Of a DNA stretch of 24,980 nucleotides, positions 1-8,498 are shown in pieces; position 1 is the stretch's first letter, and each line of letters opens with the position of its first letter. Location: positions 1 through 24,980 of the IMG/VR virus record IMGVR_UViG_3300029787_000304; one strand, written 5' to 3'. Source of the DNA: a virus. Below the pieces are notes generated by a model that saw only the letters and a list, made by a program, of their open reading frames with translations, was not told the origin of the DNA and did not search any database. The translations under genes and the position numbers were made by a program.

Positions 1-891
1 ATAAATAATACCACTAGCAGCAGTGCCTGCATCTAAGGTTATACCTCCTGCTGATTCAATATTAATACTATCTACAGCAGTACCATCTGCTACAAGATCT
101 AAGTCTCCGTCTGCATTTGAATGCACATAAGTACCTGTATCATTAAAAGTTAATTTATTGGTACCATTTAAAGTTAAACCAGTACCATCCGTATGAGTAA
201 GAGTTGTATCATTATCAGCTCCAAAACCTAATACAGAACTGTCTGTGTTTAATTTAACATCGTGATTAAAAGTTGCTGTTCCTGCATCACTACCATCAAG
301 AGTTAACATAGTAATATCTGCAGTATTATCTGTACCTTTAAAAATTATATCAGTATCATTACCTTGTGCATCAACAGTTATGTTACCTGCAGAAGTTGCT
401 AAAGTAGATGCTGCATCTCCAGTAGCTATATCATCTAAGGCTATTGATAAGCCTATTTTAGTTCCTACTGATATAACTTCATCACTACCATCGCAATATA
501 TTATGTCTGATTTAGCAGGAGCAATAGTAACAGTTTGTGCTGCTGAGCCTTGTGCCATAATTATATTTTGACTACCACTTGTACCATTTTCAATAATAAA
601 GTATGCTGTTGTGGTTGTTGGTGCTATAGTTATTGTACAAGCTTGACTTAAAGATCCAGTAAATTTGATAACTCTAAACATACCATCTTGTACATTACTA
701 GAACCACTACTAGGTGAACCTGCTGCTACTGTTAGAGTTGCTGTTGCTGCGTCTGATAAAGCTACTGCTTTAAATGCTGCGATTCTATCTAATATATCTA
801 AGTTGTGATTAGTAGTTGTACCCCATGTGCCAGATTGGTCACCTGTGGCCATTTTTTCTATTTTAAAATTTGTTGAGTATGAACTTGCCAT
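1..891 (-). CDS. Tail-fibre-like virion structural protein, 3' part outside window
   Basis: The reading frame opens with ATG at 891 and stays open for 297 codons to the left edge, so the C-terminus is missing. An AAGGA ribosome binding site sits about 10 nt upstream, beside the stop of the preceding gene. The N-terminus contains the motif GDQSGTWGTTTNHNLD (residues 17-32), which I associate with N-terminal regions of marine phage tail-fibre or structural proteins. The rest is rich in Thr, Ser, Gly, Ala and Asp, with motifs such as DGTGLTLNG and GGITLDAGTA, typical of beta-structured fibres. It is the last visible gene of the tail block. Structural role is likely; fibre versus other appendage is inference. 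Confidence 0.7.
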   Translation of the reverse strand, partial: MASSYSTNFKIEKMATGDQSGTWGTTTNHNLDILDRIAAFKAVALSDAATATLTVAAGSPSSGSSNVQDGMFRVIKFTGSLSQACTITIAPTTTTAYFIIENGTSGSQNIIMAQGSAAQTVTIAPAKSDIIYCDGSDEVISVGTKIGLSIALDDIATGDAASTLATSAGNITVDAQGNDTDIIFKGTDNTADITMLTLDGSDAGTATFNHDVKLNTDSSVLGFGADNDTTLTHTDGTGLTLNGTNKLTFNDTGTYVHSNADGDLDLVADGTAVDSINIESAGGITLDAGTAASGIIY

Positions 892-892
892 A

Positions 893-1309
893 TTAGTCTA
901 TCCTTATTATTGCGTTGGCTCCTGCTGCTGGGAACACTATTTTAAATGTACCACCACTTACTGTAAAATCACCACCAAAGTCTAAAACTGCTATAGCTTT
1001 ATCACTATTGGTACTGTTATAAATTAATGCACCTCTTGCTGTAAAACTTGCTCCTGTCCATGTTGGGTCTGCTGCATCAAAGTATGCAGTTGTACTGGTG
1101 GTTGTTACTACTTTACTACTTAAAGCTTCACCACCTGCACTATAACCAGTGCCTGATATTTCATTGCTGGTAGAGTATGCTGTGGTTGATGCTCCTAAAC
1201 TAGCACTGCTAGTAAATAAAGCTATTTTTATAGTATCAGCTACTAAGTCGTGTTGTTCGTCTAATATTTCAGCTTTAAAGCTGGTGCACATTGCTTGAGA
1301 TATTGCCAT
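893..1309 (-). CDS. Conserved virion/tail structural protein
   Basis: A 138-aa protein with a strong GGAGGA ribosome binding site lying inside the last codons of the upstream connector-like gene, so the two are probably translationally coupled. The N-terminus SFKAEILDEQHD followed by DTIKIALFTSSASL and later SGTGYSAGGEAL matches a pattern I remember from small structural proteins next to tail fibres in marine phages. The composition (Ser, Thr, Gly, Ala) and alternating hydrophobic pattern suggest a beta-sandwich. No signal peptide or membrane segment is seen. Its place between a connector-like protein and the fibre-like protein supports a tail role. The exact function is unknown. Confidence 0.65.
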   Translation of the reverse strand: MAISQAMCTSFKAEILDEQHDLVADTIKIALFTSSASLGASTTAYSTSNEISGTGYSAGGEALSSKVVTTTSTTAYFDAADPTWTGASFTARGALIYNSTNSDKAIAVLDFGGDFTVSGGTFKIVFPAAGANAIIRID

Positions 1310-1311
1310 GT

Positions 1312-1935
1312 TTATATTCCTCCGTCATATTCTGATTGATAATTTCTTTTCATCTCTTCGCCTAATAAAGTTATTGCTTCATCAAACTGAGTCTTGTATG
1401 TTGCTAATGTTTCTGGTGCTTTTAGGAATGCACTAGCTTCATATAAACAAGCACTTAACAAAACATTTTCCGCATTATCACCAACCCAATTATTAGAGTT
1501 ACTACTCGACAAACCAGTTTCTGGCTTAATAAAGTCGACAAAATAAGTATAGTTTGAATTTGGTGTAGGAGCAAGTGTAATAATTACACCAGATGTTGTT
1601 GCTTGTTTTGTTGCATATATTTCAGGTTGTGCTTGAGTTGAGCTGTTCTTCCAATAATCATGTAAATAAGAATCTACTCTATGATTTAAAAACACCCTTT
1701 CATTACTAACTATTATAGAAACATTCCTAATCATTCTAGCTGTTGATACTGTATAATCTGTTGTGCCTGCTGTTAGTGTAGCTGAAGTTATATTTCTGTA
1801 GCATGGTAGATTTGGTGCTCTTTGAAATATAAGTCTTTCTGCTTGAGTTATTATAGTAGGTATAGAAGTTTCAAACTCTGTGCTATCATCTTCTATAAAA
1901 TTTTTAATGTTTGTTACTAATGTTGTATAATTCAT
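1312..1935 (-). CDS. Head-to-tail connector / tail tube adaptor-like protein
   Basis: The best start is ATG at 1935 (MNYTTLVTNIKNFI), giving 207 aa. It lies 2 nt after the upstream stop and has a GGGGAC ribosome binding site. An earlier in-frame ATG at 1974 would overlap the upstream gene by 38 nt and is less likely. The protein has a helical start, the segment TLTAGTTDYTV, then NHRVDSYLHDYW and a predicted helical C-terminus (ENVLLSACLYEASAFLKAPE). This order resembles the gatekeeper/adaptor proteins of short-tailed phages (T7 gp11-like). The 222-aa protein encoded at 3102-3770 shares the TLTAGT-x-x-Y element, so both may belong to a broad connector group. Adaptor assignment is from memory of the family, not a search. 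Confidence 0.6.
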   Translation of the reverse strand: MNYTTLVTNIKNFIEDDSTEFETSIPTIITQAERLIFQRAPNLPCYRNITSATLTAGTTDYTVSTARMIRNVSIIVSNERVFLNHRVDSYLHDYWKNSSTQAQPEIYATKQATTSGVIITLAPTPNSNYTYFVDFIKPETGLSSSNSNNWVGDNAENVLLSACLYEASAFLKAPETLATYKTQFDEAITLLGEEMKRNYQSEYDGGI

Positions 1936-1936
1936 T

Positions 1937-3100
1937 TTATTGTCCCCATGGATCTGCACCCCATGTACTATCACCCCATGAAGTTGTTGTAATTGTTATT
2001 GACTCACTACCTGTATTACCAGTACCAGCTACTCCAGTTTCAGTTAATTCTATTGTAGGTGTTTCTGTACCTATGTTACCAGTAGCTTCAACACCTGTTA
2101 CACTTACATCTACAGTTGTTAAGCTTTGTCCCCAAGCACCACCACCCCATGTGCCTACACCCCATGTTGGGTTATCTAACTCAATAGATATTGTACCTAT
2201 AGCACCAGTACCTATCACACTAGTCTCAGTAATATTAATACCTAAATTACTACCCACACTAGCCACAGCACCAGTACCAGCAACACCTGTTACAGCTTGT
2301 TCAGTTTCTATAGACTCAGTACCTGTATTACCAGTAGCATTAACTGATGTAGCCATAGTAGTAATAGCACCACCCATACCAGAATGAACAGAACAATAAT
2401 AATATAAAGTAGGTGCACCTGTTGCTACAGTTATAGTAGTTGTATAAGCTGAATCGTCTTTAACTACTCCAGTAGTATATTCACTACCACTATTGTGTGT
2501 GCCGTCTGAGGTTGTTGAAAATCTAAATGGGTGACTTGTTGCTGCTGACCAGTTAAATACATAAGTGCTACCTTCTTTTAGTAACATTGTAGATTGTTGT
2601 ACTCCGTCTATAAAATATTTATTTGCACCTTCAACACTTTGAACTGTAACTGTATAGTTTGCACTTTGACCTATGCTATAGTCTATAATAGATTGTCTTT
2701 CATCTTCATTATTAGCATCTACTAAGATAGTAGCACCAATACCTGTAACTGCAGCTTCTCTATTAAATTCTATAGCTACTCTACCGACGTTACCTTTAGC
2801 CCTCATACCTATAGTAGGTGGAGCATCATAATCATTAGCCATCATGCTGTTTTTAGGAGCAAACCAATTAAAGCCTATAAATATAGATATATTTTCAGGA
2901 TCGTTATCTGGGCGAGGTTGAAATAAAGTTTGAGCATCTATTATATTTTTAGGTGGACTAAGTTGAGGATGTTTAGGTTCATACTCTCCTGGTTCAACTC
3001 GTAGTTTATTCCACTCTGTTTTTAAGTTCCTATAAGGTACTCTAAAACCACTACGATCTGATATTGCATAAGATCTTTTACCTTTTGCATATCTGGCCAT
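1937..3100 (-). CDS. Tail-associated protein with cupredoxin-like domain and Gly/Thr repeats
   Basis: This 387-aa protein has three parts. Residues 1-115 are a basic N-terminal region (MARYAKGKRSYAISDRSGF) with no family I recognise. Residues about 157-248 look like a plastocyanin-type beta-sandwich: YVFNWSAATSHPF followed by APTLYYYCSVHSGMGG. H190, C236, H239 and M242 fall in the spacing expected for the four ligands of a type-1 copper site. Similar domains occur in marine phage structural proteins, often as folds without proven copper binding. Residues about 251-387 are degenerate repeats of VTGVAGTG / TGNTGTES units, with two Trp-rich blocks, WGVGTWGGGAWGQ (313-325) and WGDSTWGADPWGQ (375-387). 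The neighbours are connector-like, so a tail or appendage role is inferred. Confidence 0.6.
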   Translation of the reverse strand: MARYAKGKRSYAISDRSGFRVPYRNLKTEWNKLRVEPGEYEPKHPQLSPPKNIIDAQTLFQPRPDNDPENISIFIGFNWFAPKNSMMANDYDAPPTIGMRAKGNVGRVAIEFNREAAVTGIGATILVDANNEDERQSIIDYSIGQSANYTVTVQSVEGANKYFIDGVQQSTMLLKEGSTYVFNWSAATSHPFRFSTTSDGTHNSGSEYTTGVVKDDSAYTTTITVATGAPTLYYYCSVHSGMGGAITTMATSVNATGNTGTESIETEQAVTGVAGTGAVASVGSNLGINITETSVIGTGAIGTISIELDNPTWGVGTWGGGAWGQSLTTVDVSVTGVEATGNIGTETPTIELTETGVAGTGNTGSESITITTTSWGDSTWGADPWGQ

Positions 3101-3101
3101 G

Positions 3102-3770
3102 TCAATATAAATTTAGACCAGAAGGTCTAACCCTCAGAGTTACACTCGCACCTTCTTCGTCTGAAGCAAATTTAAAAGCTCTCTCATAAAGAACATATAA
3201 CCCTTCAGCTCTTTCAGGTGCAAATTTAGTTGCTAGTTTTGCTGCTAAGCCTGCACACATTGCGTCTGTCCATCTATAGGGAACATCAGTATCTTGATAA
3301 GATGCTGTTATGTCTTCAACTTGATACACACCATAATATCTAATTGTATCATCAGCACTATCAGGTACTGGCCATACATTTATTGTTGGAGTATATTGGC
3401 GGTCTAACATAAATTGTGATGATTTACCTGATGTGGTCTTTTCTGGTAATTGATTATACTCGGATATTGATATTCTTTGCATAGGTTGGTCATTACTATT
3501 ATTTCTATAAACCATATCTATTACATCTACTATGCCTGAAGTTAAACTATAATTAGCAGTGCCTGCAGTTAAAGTTATGGTATTGTACTGAACAGTCCAA
3601 TAGTTATAACCTCTATTAGACCATTCAGTAAAAAGTAAATTTAAACTTCTTCTGGCACTGGTAGCTTTTTGACCTGTTTGAGTTTGTGGGTCTATACCAC
3701 ATCGCTCAAAAGACTCTGCTATAACTTCTTCTATATTAGGTCTGTATGCTACTGTTCCTGAAGTTGCCAT
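3102..3770 (-). CDS. P22 gp4-like head-completion / tail accessory protein
   Basis: A 222-aa protein whose start overlaps the upstream stop by one base (TAATG). The N-terminal helices EVIAESFERCGIDPQ and ARRSLNLLFTEWSNRGYNYW, then TLTAGTANYSL and VIDMVYRNN, are the pattern I associate with phage proteins annotated as packaged-DNA stabilisation proteins (P22 gp4-like). Those bind below the portal and close the DNA channel. A later YTPTINVWPVPD segment and the C-terminal helices (AMCAGLAAKLATKFAPERAEGL) fit. The large P22-size portal elsewhere in the operon supports a podovirus-type neck. Family membership is from memory. Confidence 0.7.
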   Translation of the reverse strand: MATSGTVAYRPNIEEVIAESFERCGIDPQTQTGQKATSARRSLNLLFTEWSNRGYNYWTVQYNTITLTAGTANYSLTSGIVDVIDMVYRNNSNDQPMQRISISEYNQLPEKTTSGKSSQFMLDRQYTPTINVWPVPDSADDTIRYYGVYQVEDITASYQDTDVPYRWTDAMCAGLAAKLATKFAPERAEGLYVLYERAFKFASDEEGASVTLRVRPSGLNLY

Positions 3771-4183
3771 TAATATTTCTTCTTCAATCTCATTACAATT
3801 TGATATGAATCACCAGCAGCACCTAACCCAGTAGTAGTAAATTTAATATCGCCTGTTGGGTTTGTGCCTAAAGTTTTAGTATTAGGTAAACCTCCTACAG
3901 ATCTAAAATCTACATAACCTGATTGGTTTTCTGTAAGGTGAAGCATTATAACATTAGTATCTGCTGCTGCTAATACTTGTACAGTCATAGTTGATATAAC
4001 CCAAGTACACTCTAATATCTTAACCCCAGTACAAGCATCTCCATTAGAGTTAACTTGTAAGCCTGATACATCTACTTTTAATTCTGCTGATTCATCTCCT
4101 GTATCAACATATTGAAGTTGAAAAGCATAAACAACCTCATTTACACTTTCAGAAAGTTTAGTGGTTGTTACTATATTAGCCAT
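3770..4183 (-). CDS. Virion structural protein of unknown function
   Basis: A 137-aa protein rich in Thr, Val, Asp and Gly, starting MANIVTTTKLSESVNEVVYAF and ending in a basic tail MRLKKKY. It has no membrane segment or signal peptide. The alternating hydrophobic pattern suggests mostly beta structure. Its stop codon overlaps the start of the gp4-like gene by one base, and an AGGAG site precedes its ATG. It is co-transcribed with tail and connector genes, so a structural role (neck, tail or decoration) is likely. I do not recognise a specific family. Confidence 0.55.
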   Translation of the reverse strand: MANIVTTTKLSESVNEVVYAFQLQYVDTGDESAELKVDVSGLQVNSNGDACTGVKILECTWVISTMTVQVLAAADTNVIMLHLTENQSGYVDFRSVGGLPNTKTLGTNPTGDIKFTTTGLGAAGDSYQIVMRLKKKY

Positions 4184-4195
4184 TTAAAACTCCTA

Positions 4196-4711
4196 TCAAC
4201 TATCAGCGAATGGTGTAGCTACTGTGCCAGAACCTATTAAAACTCCTTGCACTAGATATTCAGCACTTGCTAATGCTGTAATTTCAACATATGAATTTTT
4301 ATCTCCACCTGTAGTGCTACCATTCAAAGAAATAACATCATTTGTTGATGCTGGTATAAATGATTTTTTACTGCCATCAGTTACTGCTACCATTATAGAA
4401 CCTACGAATTTATCTGTTCCGTCTGTTTTAATATCTAAATCAGTAGCATCTGTACCAATAAAAAATCTGTAAACTGCACCTTGATGGTTTATTACATTAG
4501 GATCGTTTTCTCCTGCTGATGCTGCTTTGCTATTAGCTTTTAGTGATGGTAATGTTACAGCACCGTCTGCATCATTAATCTCTATAAGCTTACCAGCATG
4601 GTCTGCAAAAGTTAAAGTTGTTTCTGCTGTGATGTTTACTACTGCGTCTGGACCAGCAGAGATAAATCCTCTCATGGATCTTACTGGACCTGAAAATGTT
4701 GTTCTTGCCAT
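4196..4711 (-). CDS. Virion structural protein of unknown function
   Basis: A 171-aa protein starting MARTTFSGPVRSMRGFISAG with a very strong ribosome binding site (GAGGAGGT, 5 nt before the ATG). The middle contains TTLTFADHAGKLIEINDADG and AVTLPSLKA, a pattern I recall from secreted or virion-surface proteins of marine phages that follow the capsid block. The strong initiation site and the hairpin just upstream suggest a highly expressed virion component, perhaps a tail or decoration protein. There is no catalytic motif. Function is inferred only from position and composition. Confidence 0.55.
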   Translation of the reverse strand: MARTTFSGPVRSMRGFISAGPDAVVNITAETTLTFADHAGKLIEINDADGAVTLPSLKANSKAASAGENDPNVINHQGAVYRFFIGTDATDLDIKTDGTDKFVGSIMVAVTDGSKKSFIPASTNDVISLNGSTTGGDKNSYVEITALASAEYLVQGVLIGSGTVATPFADS

Positions 4712-4735
4712 ATTGACCTCCTCAAAAAGGGTTTA

Positions 4736-4776
4736 CTATAAGGTCTTTTGAGAGTCTGCTGGGACAGTCCTTATAG
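4736..4776 (-). terminator. Hairpin between the 910-aa gene and the tail genes
   Basis: CTATAAGG (4736-4743) and CCTTATAG (4769-4776) form a perfect 8-bp stem around a 25-nt loop. Read on the minus strand it is followed within about 10 nt by a short CCCTTTTTG tract and then the strong ribosome binding site of the next gene. It could be a weak terminator or attenuator, or an RNA processing site that resets expression at the start of the tail block. The loop is long for a classic Rho-independent terminator. Confidence 0.4.
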
Positions 4777-4806
4777 CTTAAAATTCCCAGAATAATTATT
4801 TATACC

Positions 4807-7539
4807 TTATAAACCAGTTATTGGAAAGCCTTGTTCAATAATCTGCTCTTTTACAGTATCAGGTAATTCAACTATAAATTTAGCATTTTGGTCTAAACCT
4901 ATAATGCCTAATTGTGTTAACTCTTCTTTTTTAGCTTTAGATAGATTATTGATAACTTCTTTTTCTGCTTTACGTGAAGCTTGTATTAAAGATATATTGA
5001 ATAGATCTTCAAGATTATTAACATCTGTTCTTTCAGTTAATCCTTCTACTGCGCCATCATCACGTGATAAAGCACGTAAAGCAGCATCATAATTTTCTCT
5101 TGTTTGTTCGGTTATGTCACTAAATATTTCAGAAGCTAACCTAACAGATTTAGATTCTGTATTTTTAGCCATAAGTTCAAAGCCTTCTACTGCGCCATCC
5201 CAATCTATTATATTTAACATGTCTGACTTAAATATAAAATCTTTTGGATTATTAAAAACTTCTGCATTAAATCTTGACTCAGCTTGAGCAAAGTCGTCCA
5301 TTGATGGGCCACTTACATCGTCTGCATAATCTTCTCTTAGATTCCTAATCCTATCAATTTGCTTTCTTGTGGCATCAACTAAGATAGTTTCATAAGGGCT
5401 AGTTCCTAGATTAAGCATTGGTCCTTGTAAAGTTCCTGAAGTTGCATCAGTAAGGTCTGCTAAGTTTTCTAAATTTGCTTTTTCATTTACAAATATTTCT
5501 ACGAGATTATTATTGTCTAAGTCTACTTTGCCTTCTAACCTAAAAGGTATGTTATACTTTTTACTAAGTTTAGTTAGAACTTGACCTATTTTACCTTTAT
5601 AGCCTTTTTTACTATCAGAAACTAAACTATAGATAGTATTTAAAAATTGTTCATTTTGTCCTCTGTTTGACCAATATCTTACAGGCTCTTCTCCTGGAAG
5701 GATAAATTTATTAGCATCTTCTTTTGCAGCCTTCTCAAGGTGCTTTTTTATTTCAAACTCAACATAGTCTAAATTTTTCATTAAAGGAGTCTGAGGTGGT
5801 ACACTGCCTGAATTTAAAGCATTAGCTGTTGATAGAGTATCAAAGTCGTTTATATCTCCTTCTACTTTTTTAAATGCACTATAAACTTCATCTTGTTCTG
5901 AATTAAAGCCTAAAGTACTGAAATCATCTCTGTTATAAGAAGGGTGTAAGTCATTAACTTTTTTCTGTAAAGCATTATAAACAGAGCTATATAAAGATCT
6001 AGGAGAAGTTGTATAACCTCTAGCTGTCATGTCTAAAATCTCTATAACGTTTGCTCCTTTAGACTCTCCTGAGTCTAAGCTATGGACTATATTATCTTTC
6101 ATGCGTTTTCTAGTAAGGTCTATAAATTCGTCTTTTTCATATTTATTTTTAAATGCTTTATCAGTAGATAAATCATAAAGCTTACCTAAATATTCGTCTG
6201 TATAGAGACTATCAACTTCTTTTAATGCACCTTTATAATTATTAAATACTGCAGCAGCATAGCTGTCTACTGCATTACCACCACCTACAGCATCACCCTT
6301 ACCATATAGCTCTATTATTTTACTCCTTTTACTAGGTAAAAATATTGTATTTAAATCTGGTAACTGTCCACCACCAGGACTTAAATCTAAATATATATTT
6401 CTCTCACCACGCATATCTTTATAAGATTGTTTAAGATCTTGATACATATTATTTTTAGGACTACCTAATATACCGAACTTGTGCGCATCTGAAGCCATGT
6501 CACTTTGTATCTCTGTAATTTCGTAAGCATTATTATCTTTTTTAATTAGTGAGTGGCTTATGATACCTTGCTCACCACCATGGTGAGTTCCTGCGTCTCT
6601 AGTTATATAGTTAGCTATTTCTAATAAATCTTTAGGTACATTACCATCTTTAGGTAATTCTATTTTAGTAGTTTCCATATTACCTAGTCTATTAAAATAA
6701 GCAGGGCTAGTTTTTTCAGATATAAAAGATGTATAATATTGGTCTTCTAAAATTTTTACCATCTCATCTTTGGTCAATAATTTATCGTCCAACTTATTAT
6801 TTTTTATAAGTCTCATCATATTTTCAACTTCGCTAGTTTTTATAGGTATTTCCATATTGTTAACTTTAAGAGTAGAACCACCTTTTAACATACCACCCAT
6901 CCAGTTCTCAGGTTTTTGCTTAACCTCTTCTCCTCTAGCTTTACTAGGTGCACCTTTTATTTTTTCTACTACAGCACTAAATAATCCAGGAGAGCCAATT
7001 ATCTTAACTGCCTCAGCATCAAAAGGCATAAATGCAGAACCAGCAGCAATAAGTTTTTGATATTTAGGAGACATAGATCTTGATAAAAATCCTGCCATAC
7101 CAGTTTGTAATGGATCTCTTGTAAGTGCACCTTCAATTAAATCTATACCTATAGCTAAAGGTTCAGTAAATTTAGAAAAGTATAGTGGTAGAGTTTTTAA
7201 GCCATATAAAAGACTTCTTCTATCTGCTTCTTGTTTAGGTGCTTCTAGTATTGTTTCTGGTGTATATTTATATTTAGGAACTTTAATCCTTAAATCAGGA
7301 CTACCTAATACTCCATAATTAGGATTTATTGTAAATTCATATGCTGGTCTTTCAGGTCTAGGATAACTTGGTCCTCTAGCCCTACCATATTTTTGTGTTG
7401 TTTCTATAGGCATGCCAGAACTTTTCCATGTCTGATAAGACTCCATAGGGTTTTCTGAATTAGGAAAAAGGTTTCTAGCTATTTGTATTTCAGCTGCAGA
7501 CGGAAGAGCTCCGTCTTTTTTATTTAGGTTTAATTCCAT
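4807..7539 (-). CDS. Large (910 aa) phage protein with polyvalent-protein-type EIQSD domain
   Basis: The largest gene of the window, between the capsid gene and the tail block. Residues about 195-220 (PENWMGGMLKGG) and 318-360 (THHGGEQGIISHSLI, then YEITEIQSDMASDAHKFG) resemble the segments with HVR...EIQSDW that I know from phage large polyvalent proteins and related multi-domain virion proteins. The EIQSD motif is at 343-347, with H319, H320 and H329 upstream. The remainder is largely hydrophilic and probably helical; no transmembrane pair or peptidoglycan hydrolase motif was seen. Such proteins are often packaged and ejected with the genome, so an internal virion or ejected effector role is plausible but unproven. 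The start lacks a clear ribosome binding site and follows a stable hairpin. Confidence 0.55.
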   Translation of the reverse strand: MELNLNKKDGALPSAAEIQIARNLFPNSENPMESYQTWKSSGMPIETTQKYGRARGPSYPRPERPAYEFTINPNYGVLGSPDLRIKVPKYKYTPETILEAPKQEADRRSLLYGLKTLPLYFSKFTEPLAIGIDLIEGALTRDPLQTGMAGFLSRSMSPKYQKLIAAGSAFMPFDAEAVKIIGSPGLFSAVVEKIKGAPSKARGEEVKQKPENWMGGMLKGGSTLKVNNMEIPIKTSEVENMMRLIKNNKLDDKLLTKDEMVKILEDQYYTSFISEKTSPAYFNRLGNMETTKIELPKDGNVPKDLLEIANYITRDAGTHHGGEQGIISHSLIKKDNNAYEITEIQSDMASDAHKFGILGSPKNNMYQDLKQSYKDMRGERNIYLDLSPGGGQLPDLNTIFLPSKRSKIIELYGKGDAVGGGNAVDSYAAAVFNNYKGALKEVDSLYTDEYLGKLYDLSTDKAFKNKYEKDEFIDLTRKRMKDNIVHSLDSGESKGANVIEILDMTARGYTTSPRSLYSSVYNALQKKVNDLHPSYNRDDFSTLGFNSEQDEVYSAFKKVEGDINDFDTLSTANALNSGSVPPQTPLMKNLDYVEFEIKKHLEKAAKEDANKFILPGEEPVRYWSNRGQNEQFLNTIYSLVSDSKKGYKGKIGQVLTKLSKKYNIPFRLEGKVDLDNNNLVEIFVNEKANLENLADLTDATSGTLQGPMLNLGTSPYETILVDATRKQIDRIRNLREDYADDVSGPSMDDFAQAESRFNAEVFNNPKDFIFKSDMLNIIDWDGAVEGFELMAKNTESKSVRLASEIFSDITEQTRENYDAALRALSRDDGAVEGLTERTDVNNLEDLFNISLIQASRKAEKEVINNLSKAKKEELTQLGIIGLDQNAKFIVELPDTVKEQIIEQGFPITGL

Positions 7540-7546
7540 TTGAAGT

Positions 7547-7569
7547 TAGGGGAGTATGTAACTCCCCTA
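7547..7569 (-). terminator. Stable hairpin directly after the capsid gene
   Basis: TAGGGGAGT (7547-7555) and ACTCCCCTA (7561-7569) form a perfect 9-bp, GC-rich stem with a 5-nt loop in the 47-nt gap after the capsid stop. On the minus strand the stem is followed by ACTTC and not a T-run, so it is not a standard Rho-independent terminator. Partial termination, protection of the capsid mRNA 3' end, or RNase processing are the likely roles. Confidence 0.55.
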
Positions 7570-7586
7570 CCTTTATTGTGAATATA

Positions 7587-8498
7587 TTAAGCAGCACCTT
7601 CGGTACCGAATATTCCTCTCCAGTCAGTAAAACCGAAACTGTATCTTTCTCTAACTTTGTAGCGAACATTACCAGTTTCAAACTCACCTTCAATACCTTT
7701 TTTCAAGGCAGTTCTTTGGAACATTTTAAGTCCGTCAGGTACGTCTGTCTTAATAAAGAAACCATCACTATCAGACAATCTTCTCATTACATGAAACCCT
7801 TGTGGTAAGTAATTACCAGAGTTAATTGCATTAAGATCGTTGTCTGCTGTGCCAGTTCTTAGAGTAGACTCAAGTAATCTTTGAGCAGTAAAAATGTAAG
7901 CAGTAGGAATAATTAACATTGTTCCTTGTGCTGCGATTCTTAGTCCTCTGTCATCTTTCATATCAGCTATGTTAATTAACATAGTCTCAAGAGATGTCTC
8001 ACTTAAATCTGCTGCGGTTGCTAGTGTGTTACTTTGGTTACCAGCTCTAGTTGGATGACTAGTGCTTAATAAAGCAACACCATCTCCACCAGCAAATGCT
8101 CCTGCTGATGTGGCATTATTTAAAATATTTGCAGCTTTGATTTCTTTAGTTGAAGCCATTGACCTAGCTAAAGCCTTAGTATACCTACCAGCGATGGAAC
8201 CATATTGGCCATCTTCTTCTGCTTCTTCAGTGATACTAAAAGCTAGTGCAATAGTTTCGTGTTGATATCTAGCTGTAAATCCTTGACTCGCTGAGTCATA
8301 ACTTACAGGTGCGCCTTCACCTTTTACAGGTGCATTACCGAATCCCTCAAGCAATACATCCTCTTCAAATGCCCTGTTAGAAGTATTTGATTCAAATACT
8401 TTTTGATACTCTTCAGGGTATCTTGCATACTCTAGCCCGAATAAGGTATTCAATCCTGGCTCTAGCATTTTAGCAAATTGTGCTCTATTCATTGCCAT
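7587..8498 (-). CDS. Major capsid protein, HK97 fold (Mu gpT-like)
   Basis: A 303-aa protein, the usual size for an HK97-fold capsid protein without an attached protease. It starts MAMNRAQFAKMLEPGLNTLFG, with an AGGAG site that overlaps the end of the decoration-like gene. Diagnostic stretches are YDSASQGFTARYQHETIALAF (E-loop/P-domain-like), EIKAANILNN, LLSTSHPTRAG, TMLIIPTAYIFTAQRLLES and the C-terminal VRYKVRERYSFGFTDWRG. These match the pattern of phage capsid proteins annotated as Mu gpT-like head subunits. The order scaffold, unknown, decoration, capsid is typical. No N-terminal delta-domain protease is visible. Confidence 0.88.
   Translation of the reverse strand: MAMNRAQFAKMLEPGLNTLFGLEYARYPEEYQKVFESNTSNRAFEEDVLLEGFGNAPVKGEGAPVSYDSASQGFTARYQHETIALAFSITEEAEEDGQYGSIAGRYTKALARSMASTKEIKAANILNNATSAGAFAGGDGVALLSTSHPTRAGNQSNTLATAADLSETSLETMLINIADMKDDRGLRIAAQGTMLIIPTAYIFTAQRLLESTLRTGTADNDLNAINSGNYLPQGFHVMRRLSDSDGFFIKTDVPDGLKMFQRTALKKGIEGEFETGNVRYKVRERYSFGFTDWRGIFGTEGAA

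Noticed and set aside
1911-2387. 158-codon plus-strand open frame
   Set aside because: It is antisense to the repeat-rich C-terminus of the 387-aa tail protein; Val/Pro-rich composition follows from the Thr/Gly repeats on the other strand, and there is no ribosome binding site.
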